From the NCBI GenBank assembly GCA_963971305.1, contig OZ020308.1:20059092-20123091 (forward strand): DNA of 64,000 bases. The letters run 5' to 3'. The notes under the pieces are model-generated. The model worked only from the letters and a program-made list of their open reading frames with translations. It searched no databases and was not told the DNA's origin. This DNA is from Arcuatula senhousia. Taxonomy: Eukaryota > Mollusca > Bivalvia > Mytilida > Mytilidae. Positions 12,483 through 22,966 of the stretch are shown here, piece by piece. The first letter of the stretch is position 1, and each line of letters opens with the position of its first letter. Both the position numbers and the translations under genes were made by a program.

Positions 12483-12819
12483 GTTCCGCACAGTTAAAAT
12501 TATTTTCTGTCATGTTTGTAGTTGTGGCGACATTGGTCTCTGTGTGGTGAATCGTCAAAATTATCAAGCAACGATAACATTTTCGAACAACCAATAACTT
12601 GTGACAAATAAATTTATTTTTCCGGATCCCGCAATAGCTTTGTGAGAAATAGATAAAATTATTTATCCTTATTAAAATGACCTAGATCGAGACAAACGAA
12701 TGACCCAATGTGGCTATTTTGTCATTTTCTAAAAATCAATAAAATGCTTGAATTGTGTGTGTCTGATTGACCTATTTTGCATAAGCATTATTTCTGTCTG
12801 TTACAAATACCAAAACGCG

Positions 12820-13180
12820 GGTATGAACGGTTAATTTGGATATGCTATATATCGATATTTCAAGGAGTAACCTCTCATCAGTAGCATTTAAATCAAATCA
12901 TTTGAAGATCAAATTCCGAAACTCTTGAAAACGAAAAGTACTCAAAACCAAAACGTTCGAACAAGGAAGCCAAAACCAGCACCGAGGATATCGACCATGT
13001 GCATTACAAGGAAAGAAACCTGGTGTTTTAAACAATTTTGAATTTAAAAATTGTTATCCTTTCTTGTCATTGATAATAAACGACATTGTCATTGATAATA
13101 GGATATCGACCATGTGCATTACAAGGAAAGAAACCTGGTGTTTTAAACAATTTTGAATTTAAAAATTGTTATCCTTTCAT
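12820..13180 (-). repeat. Hammerhead-bearing dispersed repeat, copy 1
   Basis: Aligns by eye with 22163-22384 over about 215 bp, from the hammerhead to the block around GAGGATATCGACCATGTG. Its far end (12985-13178) is a tandem duplication with a 115-bp period and nearly identical copies. Size and ribozyme content resemble the small retrozyme repeats described from metazoans. No ORF of note. Confidence 0.65.
12842..12887 (-). ncRNA. Type I hammerhead ribozyme motif (complete)
   Basis: Read 5'-3' on the minus strand. Stem I strand ATGCTA is followed by core CTGATGA (12881-12875), stem II GAGG/CCTT with a five-base loop, core GAAA (12861-12858), a short AT stem III, cleavage-site U at 12849 and H17 = A at 12848, then stem I partner TAGCAT (12847-12842). 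All invariant hammerhead positions are present, including the A15.1-U16.1 pair. An outer stem I helix is possible beyond an internal loop. Predicted cleavage is between 12848 and 12847. Activity is inferred. Confidence 0.82.
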
Positions 13181-13385
13181 TGTCTGTGATAATAAACTTT
13201 ATTCAATGAATTAACATTTTGCAGTCAAATATTTATAAGAAACTACGCTTAAACATGTGCACAACCTGATAAAGTGACTACGCCATGTACGCTACATGAT
13301 CTAGTTGAATCGCATTGTTGCTTTAAAACACCGCCACATAAAAGCATGAAAAACGAAGATGCTGTGTACAACTTTTTTGCAAGAT

Positions 13386-13953
13386 TTAAGGTTAGTGAGG
13401 ACACCTGACCCCAAAAATAATGTCGAATTTAAAATGTCCAATTTTTGGATATATTAGTATTAGGTATATACTTTATCTTGTGTAAAAATATTGGACCCTC
13501 TTTCCAGGCTTGTTTTCCCAAAATTAAGGCTCAAAGTTTTCCAAAATTACTATAGATTATATAGGAAAGGCCAAATAATTAGCATAAAATCTTGTCGCAG
13601 AAAAAAATCCACGAATTTAAATTTTATTTTTATTTGATAAAAATCAATGAAATACAATATATTTTGAAATAAAACAATAAAAACTGGGGGTCACCAGCTT
13701 ACTTTTCTGTCTACAATACAAATCTTTGTAATTTTTTTGTCATTTTTCAAGTGGATTATCTCCCTTGTTTTATTTGAAAATTTTATTTATGAAGGAATAG
13801 TTGTTATATTTGTATCAAAATTAATCTATTTCGATGAAGTTTTATTAAATGAAATTATTTAACACAAGTTTCAAGGTATTTGTGACATTTGCACTTGTTT
13901 TTTGCATTTTTAGCTGTTTTTGGTCACATGACAGGTGTCCTCACTAACCTTAA
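13386..13953. mobile_element. TTAA-flanked inverted-repeat element (568 bp)
   Basis: Perfect 22-bp inverted repeats: TTAAGGTTAGTGAGGACACC plus TG at 13386-13407, and the complement at 13932-13953. Both outer tetranucleotides are TTAA, the piggyBac target site, so it may be a piggyBac-type MITE, although the usual CCC start is absent. No transposase. Confidence 0.65.
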
Positions 13954-13954
13954 C

Positions 13955-15755
13955 TTATTTTTGGTGTCCAAATAGTATTTTTGTCCTTTAAACTTTATTC
14001 AATTAAGTAAATTTTCGCAATCCAAAATCAAATTTCCATTACGCTAAAGCTACGCCAGATATGCTACACTGACTAAAATATAATCCGAAGCGGAACACAT
14101 AATCTACTGGTCGCGGCCATATTGTCTTGATGGAAATCCGAAGATTGAGAATCCGAATATAGCCCCCGAGTGAAAAGTGAAAGTATGTACATTGCAAAGA
14201 GCTTTTGTAAATATAGAAACGACGGAAACAAACGACTTAATTTCAGTATCGCTGCATTTTTATTTATAATAGGTAGTAAAAATCTACATAATTATGTCAA
14301 TTATCGAATAAAGGTAATAACAAAACTACCGAACTAGAATGATCAACCTCATAGTCCAGAGAAAATGACAAGAAAGGATAACAATATGGCGCAAACAAGG
14401 CTAGTTACGAGAGTAAGATATCAAATTATTTCATTTATAAAGATGATGAAACTTGTTTACGATCAGAATATATTTTTAATAATATTTCACAGGAAAGAGG
14501 AAAAAATTGTATACTGTTACACTCTTACAGTACCGTTTACAGTACTATTGAACTATATTTTCACTTGATTTAAAGAGAAACACACAAGACAGAAGTCCGA
14601 AATGGCCATAACTAAAATACGACAAGCACAAAAAAATAAAAATGTATCAAATATAATTAATTAAGACTATTGTCTACGTCTTAGAGAAGGATAAAAGCCT
14701 TAGTTTTAGTATTATAACATAATAAATTGTACATTTCTCCTGAAACTGTTTGCTTGTTTAAAAAAAAATAAGTGATTCAATGGATCTTGAGAAGTTCAGC
14801 CTACAGTGTGCAATACTGTCAGCGAAGAGAACTGCAAGGAGCATGGCACCCCCGCCAGTTCTTTAGACCCTTAGCCGCCTTTTACGACAACTAAGATGGT
14901 GCTTTAGGCCTATTTGACACCCGGGACTTGACTATTGATAAAGTTAAAAGTTGTTATAATAAGCAAAATGTCATTGTTATTCTTCCAGAGTACTTCAACT
15001 TACGTATGCTTGGACTGTAGTTCGCGTTGTTTGTTGCAGTTAAGTTGTTTTTGTGATTGCTTTTTGTTATGTATTCACTTTTTTATTGTGCCCCCACGAC
15101 CACATGTTCGAAACATTAATTTTACTAATGTACGCCCTTACGAGTTTCCATCAAAGATTTTACCAGAAACTGTACATGAGATTAGTTTAACGTACATTGG
15201 GTAGGGTGGTTCAGTATGAAAAACTCCATGTTAATAATGTAGTCGACTTCCAGACCTGTCGCATTTAAAATCTCCCTTATTTGACCTTAACACTGGGGCA
15301 TCTGTGTCTTTTTTGTCTTGGCTTGTTCCGAATTACAGTACGTATTCTTCATGAAAACAAGTAACATTTTTGGCATTCACACTAGTTTTGTTATTGTTGG
15401 TGAACATTGTGCAAATTATACGAAGGTATTTTATTAATTAAAATAACTTGTTTTTAGTATTTAAGTACTTTACGTGCACTTGACAACAAACTAAACACAA
15501 AAGGAACAAGAATTGTAGCAATAGAACATAGATAATTTAATAACTCTTTTTAAATTCAACATGCAAAACACAGCAAATATCCTTTTCTTGACCTGTTCTT
15601 GCCGTAAAAGACCATAGTCACTCAAGTCACAGAAATTTCTGCTACTGACAGATATTTAGTTATAGAAGCAATCATCGACTGAATGATTGCCAAGAAGGGC
15701 TTCCTAGATTAATGAAATTCATACACAAAAAGTCCATGTCGTTGTTTGTGTTAAG
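13955..15755. other. Mostly unassigned, one SINE fragment
   Basis: Contains the SINE head fragment at 14861-14931. A Cys-rich open frame at 14935-15204 has no supporting splice sites or homology I can see. Confidence 0.45.
14861..14931 (-). repeat. SINE-like repeat head fragment
   Basis: Diverged minus-strand copy of the same head (GACCCTTAGCCGCCTTTTAC, ending CACCCGGGAC). Confidence 0.5.
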
Positions 15756-15759
15756 AAAA

Positions 15760-17130
15760 TTAGTTTGAGTCTTTTTGTTCATCTTTTAAAAACGTTTCAC
15801 AGAGCTCTCCGTTCATTAACTAAAATCTTGTCTGCTGTCAAAGAAGGTCAACAAGCATACTGCGACACTATTTATTATCGTAGTGGAATTAACCATATGT
15901 GGATTTTGAAGAACTCAAAAGATTTGTTAGATCATTTTAAATCTAGATCATTTTCTGAGGTTCACTCTTTGAAAACGTTCGATTTTTCAACTTCATACAC
16001 TACCTTGCCACACGAAAAACTAAAATGTCGCCTGAAAAAAACTTCTCGAAAAAGCCTTTTCAGACTCTAGGAATTTTGTTGTTTTGGATTATAACTCTAC
16101 ATTCTTTTACAAAACATCTCTCAAAGATAAAATTTGTAACACACTGGAACAAGTTTGCAGTATGCTTGATTTCTTCATTGACAACATATTTGTCACCTTC
16201 GGAGGAGAGATTTTTCAACAACAAATCGGCATTCCAATGGGCACAAACTGTTTTCTCTCCTTGCCGATTTTTTTATACTCTTACGAGACTGAATTTCTTC
16301 AGGGACTCGTAAAGAACAAGAAGATGAAAGAGGCAAGGTCAGTTAATCTTACATTTAGATATATTGATGATGTCCTTTATGTCAATAACACTTCATTTGG
16401 TAGATGGATTCCTTCAATATATCCTGCAGAATCGGAGATTAAAGAGACCACCGAATCAAATTGCTTCACGACTTTCTTGGATTTGCATCTCGAAAAAGAC
16501 CCAGGTGGTCATCCCAGTACAAAAAAATACGATAAAAGAGATGATATGTATTTTCAAATTATAAATTTTCTTAATCTACAGAGCAATATACTTACTTCCC
16601 CTGCATACGGTGTTTACATTTCACAACTTATTCGATATGCTACAGCTTGCACTTTTTTCACAGATTTTTTGATCGGACACCTATTTCTTCGTGACCGACT
16701 TTTGGAGCAGGGCTATAAGAAAATACGTCTCATACGATCCCTAAAAAAATTCTTTCTTCGTTATCAGCCATTAGAAGAAAAGTTCAAAATTGAGTTAAAA
16801 GATATGGTGATTAATTGTTTTAATTAGTGTTTGACTGGTATGTTGTACTGAGATGATCATCGCAATATCCCTATTGTGTCTCACAACTATGTTGTGTTCA
16901 ATGGTCATTACCGGATCCTAGAATCGCAATGGAAGAGGGAGGTTTGGTGCCATAAAACCTGGATTAACTCACCATTTCGTTTGAAATGACTGTACCAGGT
17001 CAGGACCATTGCGATCCACCAATTCTCCGGTATGACTGATTCGTTTTTGTCATTTTCTCTGGATTATGAGATTGATCATTCAAGTTCGGTAGTTTTGTTT
17101 TAATCTTTATTGACTTATTTGTATGACGAA
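15760..17130 (+). mobile_element. Penelope-like reverse transcriptase, longest copy (family A)
   Basis: Fingers to thumb are present in two frames. 15765-16070 holds SGINHMWILKNSKDLLDH and LKTFDFSTSYTTLPHEKLK. A frameshift near 16040 leads to 16084-16827, which holds IGIPMGTNC, the catalytic FRYIDDVLYVN, and AYGVYISQLIRYATACTFF. A local pair of frame changes replaces the usual LLADLFLYSYE by LPIFLYSYE. The stop at 16825 is followed by a 3' tail of about 300 bp. No endonuclease domain follows. It is a dead copy, but the best guide to family A. Confidence 0.78.
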
Positions 17131-17429
17131 TTGATTGAGTTTATGAAAAAAGGTGATTTAATTCCTCTTCATCCTTAAGTTTGTTGAGTTTAATACTTCT
17201 AATCCCAATCAAGATTCCTTACGATATGTTTTGATAATTTGATTTATTTGAAACTTTATAAAATACCATTTATCATACACTATTTTGTCTTATCAAATAG
17301 TTCTTATTCTTTAAGAACGCCAAACGAATGATCTGTGTCGATATTATAATATGAAAGAACCTTAGTGAGCACGCTCACATACCACACGCGTCCACATTAT
17401 GGTCAGAGATTATCTATTTCAAGTTAGGG

Positions 17430-18372
17430 ATAAAAAAAGTCTTAGTTGTTGTATTTCCAAGACGGCTTATTAAACAGGAAATGAATGAGTGACAGAGCTG
17501 AAAATGTATCCCACCATATGGGATCCCTCTCTGAAGCCACGTACAAAATATCAAAAGTCTATGATTAATAGTTGCTGAGAAATCTGTCACAAAAATTTTT
17601 AACCCCGAAAATTTTGTGAAAAAAGTCTAAGTAGGCTTGTGAAAAACAGGAAGTAGAAAATCCACAGACCTAATATAGAATCCCACCATATTGGACTCCT
17701 ACATGAAACTAAATACCAAATATCAAATACCTACGATCAATAGATGCTGAGAAATCTGTTACGAAAATTTTCAAACCTGAAAATTTAGTGAAAAAAGTTA
17801 GAGTCGACTATTTAAACAGGAAGTAGATGATCGACAGACCTGAAAACGAATCCCACCATATGGGACACCTACCTGAAGCTAAATACCAAATATCAAATAC
17901 CTACGATTAAGAGTTCCTGAGAAATCTGTTACGAAAATTTTAACCCTGAAAATTTAGTGAAAAAGTCAAAGACGGCTATTTAAACAGGAAGTAGATAATC
18001 GACAGACCAGAAAACGAATCCCACCATATGGGACACCTACCTGAAGCTAAATACCAAATAGAAAATACCTACAATTAATAGTTGCTTAGAAATTTGTTAC
18101 GAAAATTTTCAACCCTGAAAATTTAGTAAAAAAAGTCTAAGTCAACTCGTTAAACAGGAAGTAGATGATCGACAGACCTGAAAACGTATCCCACCATATG
18201 GGACCCCCACCTGAAGCTCCATACCAAAAATCAAAAGCCTACGATTAATAATAGCTGAGATATCTGTTACGAAAATTTTGATCACGGACAGACGGACTGA
18301 CGGACGGACGGACAGACGGACCAGTCAAAAACATTATACCCTTTGCAACTTCGTTGCGTGGGGTATAATAAA
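17430..18372 (+). mobile_element. 170-bp module element with (GACG)n and GGGGTATAAT end
   Basis: Five tandem units of about 169-170 bp (AACAGGAAGTAGATGATC marks each, near 17475, 17646, 17814, 17983 and 18153). A GACG-type microsatellite (18286-18322) and a terminal hairpin (TTATACCC against GGGTATAA, 18334-18368) follow. Same family as 50590-51309 on the other strand. Confidence 0.75.
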
Positions 18373-18424
18373 CCTACCAATTTCTGATGTTTATTACTTT
18401 GTTTTGTTTTAACTAGTAAGTGAT

Positions 18425-18750
18425 TGAACTATTTTCTAATATTTAGATTTTTGACTTGTACATGTAAACAAGATCGGATCTTAAACAAGGTTAAGCATAG
18501 GAAATAAAGGTTTTATACGGGCATAGAGAAACCAATGGGTAAAATGTATTCATATTATGGGATAATGATTGTAGTGCAATGCATATGATATATTTTGTTG
18601 ATATGAATGAATTGACATAATTATTTACTTCCCGCATTTAACAGAAAATGTCCTTGAAAAGTGCCCAGTATATTTTATGCCGTTCCAAAGTGAATGAAAA
18701 GTGAGGAAATCTTAAAATTAGCAATCTTGTAGTACAGCAAATGCAATCAG
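18425..18750 (+). repeat. Segmental duplication, copy 1 (left part)
   Basis: Shares ordered blocks with 19610-19960 (GATCGGATCTTAAACAAGG, GTAGTGCAATGCATATGAT, GTGAATGAAAAGTGAGG). It continues after the inserted element at 19442. Non-coding. Confidence 0.6.
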
Positions 18751-19434
18751 TTGGACGCATTACATTTGGGCTAAAAATAAAAAAAAATAACGATTTTCAT
18801 TTGGGCTAATTGCACTCGACGTTTGGGCTAATTGGATTCTTACCTGAACAGGTAAATGAAGGTACGTTTCTACCAAAGTTCATATACTAGATAATATTTT
18901 ATAGGTGATAAAATTCGTCATATTTTGACCACCCAAATCAGTTTAGTACATGCATAATATTTGTGTATACCAGTTTAAATCCTATCTTAACCACCCTTCT
19001 ATTTACCTATACAAATTATTGATAGTACTTCGATTTCGATGAACAAATAAAATAAATGCTTAGCTCTATATGGATTTTCTTTCCAAATGAGTACTTCTTT
19101 TAAGACGGGGATATATCTTGGAAATGCATAATTCAACAAAGCTTCAATAATTACCAACAGTGATTTCATGACATTAAAGTAAAACTTACCAATATTCACG
19201 AAAATGATATACTAAACTTTCCTACTGAGGAGGCATAAACTTTCCCACTGAAGAGGCATATTTTGTGTCTCTGTAGATTTTTTTTAGAAAATATATAGTA
19301 TTATAGTATGTATTTACCTATATATACCTGTATATTTTCAAATTAAGCTTTAGCCCAAACGTCAACCGTTATTAGCCCAAGTGTCATCTTTTTTAGCCCA
19401 ATCGTAGTGCCAATTAGCCCAAATGTGGATCCCC
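18751..19434. mobile_element. 684-bp element with TTTGGGCTAA subterminal repeats
   Basis: Imperfect inverted termini (TTGGACGCATTACATTTGGG at left; the right end inverted reads GGGGGATCCACATTTGGG). Each end holds three to four copies of TTTGGGCTAA or its near variants, inverted between ends. Flanked by a CAATCAG direct repeat (18744-18750, 19435-19441). No transposase, so non-autonomous. Confidence 0.7.
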
Positions 19435-19609
19435 CAATCAGTTATATTTCATACATACGATGTAGATAAAAAGATCACAAATGGAACTTGTAGCCTAAAA
19501 AAAATAATATGAAATGAACTATCACGGGAAATTCAGACGAAATTCATGTGAGTTTCATATAAAAATCCCTTGAATTCTTAGTGCTTTTTACTGTAATATG
19601 TTTTAGCAG

Positions 19610-19970
19610 AGTGATTGAAATATTTCCTGTTTGAGCTACTTTAAACCGGATCGGATCTTTAAAAAACAAAGTTAAGCATGTGTGATAAAGGTTTCATACG
19701 CGCATAAAGAAATCTTTTAGGAAACATATACATGGTATATTTAATTATTTTTATTGGATAATATTTGTAGTGCAATAAAATAAATACAGATTTATTTATG
19801 CAATGCATATAATGCATTTTGTTGATTATATTATATGAATTGACATATTTAAGAATTGAATGCTGTTGCAAGGTGAATGAAAAGTAAGGACATCATACAA
19901 TTAGTCATCTTATAGTACAACAAATGTACGAATTAAAATTCTACTATCGCAGTTATATTTTAGTCCCACG
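19610..19970 (+). repeat. Segmental duplication, copy 2 (uninterrupted)
   Basis: Homologous to 18425-18750 plus the sequence after 19441 (CAGTTATATTT). It therefore shows the state before the 684-bp element inserted into copy 1. Confidence 0.6.
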
Positions 19971-19974
19971 ATGA

Positions 19975-21065
19975 AGATGAATATACAATGTCAAGCATAC
20001 TTCAGACCTAATTCTGACAAGAAGGAAACATGCAATACAATGCTTTATACAGGCAAATTGACTCACATGTAAAGATATGACTATGAAATCCAAAATAACT
20101 TAAATACTTTGTTGAGAAATTATGCTTTATTGGGGTGTATTTTTGACTGTTTTTATCAATGATGGTATTGGTTTTGATGATTTTAAAAAGTACACACAAC
20201 TATGAAAGTTTTAAAATATCATAAGAATCAACCAACACACAAAATTTGTTTCCAATGAATTGTCAATGTCACAGATGAGATTTTCAAAAAATAACAAGTC
20301 CTAAAAGAGATAAAACTCTTAAATGTTTTTTTTTTAAGATTCAGATTTTATTTTGAAATAACGTTCTTGTGTTGATATCTGTGACAGTTTTTGGCTAACA
20401 TGCACCAACTTTGGTCAAGTGTTTTCACGGATCAAAATTCTCTAAATAAACGATGTGTAAGATATCGGGTCGGTGCAACCGTTTCATTTGAGATGGTTGA
20501 ATTAACTGAGCGACGACGGCATAACCTTAAAGAAAAATACAATTTCGAATCATAAGAATATTGATCCACCAACCATAATACGAGGTGATTTCAAATTAAG
20601 AAAATTATAAGATATGAAAACAAGTTTATTCCAATGTCCAATACATTTAACAGATGTTCTTTATATTCTTTTTCAACAAAATTTAACAGATGTTTTTAAT
20701 ATTCTTTTTTCAACAAAGTTATCATGCAACAATCAATCGATGCCATGACGTACAAGAAACACCTAATAAACTGTGGAAAACATAAGTGGTGAAGCGAAAA
20801 CAGTTGGTATTTCGGGATAGTTAACACAATTTGGAGAAAGTATGTTTATTTAAAGAGTATTCTAACGATTTCTTGGTTGTAACATCTTCAACGGTACATC
20901 AATTGTCGAATCATGCACTGTAATAATTATAGTAGCCATCAATAAAGTGTCATTTAAGCAATATAGACAAGGATGCAGCCAAAGGGACTGATAAACAAAG
21001 GTAAAAACAGAGAAATCGAACGGGAAAATAAGATTGGTAGAATAAACCAATAATAATATTAGATA
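19975..21065. other. No gene recognised
   Basis: AT-rich, with the small 39-bp tandem duplication near 20650. Confidence 0.5.
20646..20727 (+). repeat. Short tandem duplication, 39-bp period
   Basis: Two units containing TTTAACAGATGTTCTTTA then TATTCTTTTTCAACAAA, slightly diverged. Confidence 0.6.
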
Positions 21066-21068
21066 TGC

Positions 21069-21845
21069 ATTTAAAGAAATAAGAATTTTAGGGTTCTTTC
21101 TGTTCGAGACAAAGTCAATTTTCGTCATGATTAAAGAGCCTTTTCCAAATTTGTGTTTTTGTACAGTTCTTCGTACTCATTTATCGTAAGCATTCAACTT
21201 TTAACCAAGAGCCCTAGAGCGCCCGCCTCAAATTTGTCTCAACTAACCTAGACATGCGTCAGACTAGCCCAAAGAACTAATTACCAGAAACCTTGCAGCC
21301 TCGTGCTATAAAGGGAACAGATGTGATAGCATGATGTGTAGATCGTTAGTTTATGAGAGGCTAAAAACAATGATGCAATCATATCAATTTCTGGTGCCAA
21401 CATCATCATGAGTATGCAAATGAAGAACCCCTGGGTTTCCGAGGATGCAAGCAAAGAGGCACCAATGGGGAATTCGAGTGTAAAAAGTCCGAAAGGGCTA
21501 CGACAAAACCGGTAAACACGAACAAGAACAGCACGAAGAAACACAAAACACAAAATCAACCGAACGTCAATAGCTTTCTTGTAACCAGAGGTCGTCTTGA
21601 AGTTGGCACCAGAAATTGATATGATTGCATCATTGTTTTTAGCCTCTCATAAACTAACGATCTACACATCATGCTATCACATCTGTTCCCTTTATAGCAC
21701 GAGGCTGCAAGGTTTCTGGTAATTAGTTCTTTGGGCTAGTCTGACGCATGTCTAGGTTAGTTGAGATAAATTTGAGGCGGGCGCTCTAGGGCTCTAGGTT
21801 AAAGAGTTGAATGCTTACGATAAAATTCTTATTTCTTTAAAAATG
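21069..21845. repeat. Large palindrome (about 223-bp arms, about 200-bp loop)
   Basis: 21180-21402 and 21602-21824 are inverted copies that differ at only a few positions. The arms extend further to TTTAAAGAAATAAGAATTTTA at 21069-21090, but about 90 bp (21091-21179) exists only on the left. The loop contains a Penelope tail fragment and a GGGTTTCCGAGGATG end. Confidence 0.85.
21453..21600 (-). mobile_element. Penelope family B tail fragment
   Basis: Minus-strand copy of the terminal part of the family B/C tail (GAGGCACCAATGGGG edge), lying in the loop of the large palindrome at 21069-21845. Confidence 0.6.
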
Positions 21846-22162
21846 TTGTTAAGGGACGATTTATATTGTTTTTTATTACGACTTAGTAAAGTTAAAGATC
21901 AGGGGAAAAGAACGCACAAATATGTATCCAATCAGAATGCTTGATAGGAAAATTTGTAAAGCTGTCTAAAACGATCGAATTGATACGAATGGACCCAGGG
22001 GTGATGAATGAGTATGCAAATGAAGAACCCCTCGGTTTCCGAGGATGCTTTGCTTGTTTCATGTCATGGGGTACCACTGTCAATACAGGACAGAATAAGA
22101 ACATATTCCTGACAGTTTCTTACAGTTCTAAAGAGATGATAAAACTGGCCTAAACTGTAGAA

Positions 22163-22384
22163 ACGGGTGATGTACTTATGCTGTATATGCATATTTTAAT
22201 GATGAACCTCTCATCAGCAGCATTCAAATCAAAACACTGGAAGTTAAAAACCAAAATTATTGAGCAAAAAGTACGCAAAACATAAAAAGTTTGGACAGGC
22301 AATTTTAGCCTAATACAACATGGAGGATATCGACCATGTGCAGTACAAGGAAAGAAAAATGGCGTTTTAAACAATTTTGAAGAC
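22163..22384 (-). repeat. Hammerhead-bearing dispersed repeat, copy 2
   Basis: Homologue of the 12.8-kb repeat. Its edge lies about 475 bp upstream of the BPI-like ATG. The two copies agree in short conserved blocks, for example around GACCATGTGCA and AAACAATTTTGAA, separated by many substitutions, so they are old. Confidence 0.65.
22178..22223 (-). ncRNA. Degenerate type I hammerhead (second copy of the repeat)
   Basis: Same 46-nt geometry as the copy at 12842-12887. Stem I is ATGCTG with CAGCAT, the core is CTGATGA (22217-22211), and stem II starts GAGG. The GAAA box reads AAAA (22197-22194), so the catalytic G12 is lost, and stem II has one mismatch. The innermost stem I pair is G-C here and A-U in the other copy, a compensatory change. 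Probably inactive. Confidence 0.7.
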
Positions 22385-22756
22385 CGAAAGAAATCTTAAT
22401 TTACTTTGTTGAAATGCTTTTGATACTGAAACTAATACGCCAGTTCATGTTCATATGCTCAAAGAACAAAAATGTTGTTTTAAGGAAACACATAAACATT
22501 AAAAAATAATAAGCAATAGAGTTGAAACTAATCAAATGCATCCATTTTTGCAAGCTGAGAGATAAACTCGGGCCAGTTAAAGTAACATGCACCAACAAAT
22601 ATTGAAATAGCATATATGTATAACTTAATTGGCTAAAACCCAGAAGAATTATATCGTTGACGATAATATTATAATTGCATGTAAGAAACAAATCTGGAAA
22701 CTTATATATTAATCAAGCTAAAATTGGAATAACAGCTGTGGTATGGTTAAGTGCTT

Positions 22757-22766
22757 TATATATAAA
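22757..22766 (+). promoter_or_regulatory. TATA box of the BPI-like gene
   Basis: TATATATAAA lies 92-101 bp upstream of the ATG. A start site about 30 bp downstream would leave a leader of roughly 65 nt. That leader would contain a four-codon upstream ORF (ATG at 22824, TAA ending 22838), a possible translational brake. The initiation site is inferred. Confidence 0.5.
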
Positions 22767-22857
22767 CCGGCTCATGCTGCAATATATGACATATTATGAA
22801 AAAATAACAGTGTTCACTGAGTAATGCACATAAACTAATTTTCATTAAAAAAAAGAA

Positions 22858-22966
22858 ATGAAGACAACATTTTTAATTGTCTTGGGTATAACAGTGACTA
22901 TTTTAATGAAAGATGTTGCTGGACAAGGACTAACGGCTCCATCATTTGTGCTAGATTCCTCGAAGA
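22858..22966 (+). CDS. BPI-like gene exon 1 (signal peptide)
   Basis: Encodes the initiator Met, the hydrophobic signal peptide and the start of the mature protein (GLTAPSFVLDSSK). It ends at a GTGAGT donor in phase 1. The start follows an A-rich context (AAAGAAATG) and is the first ATG giving a signal peptide. Confidence 0.85.
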
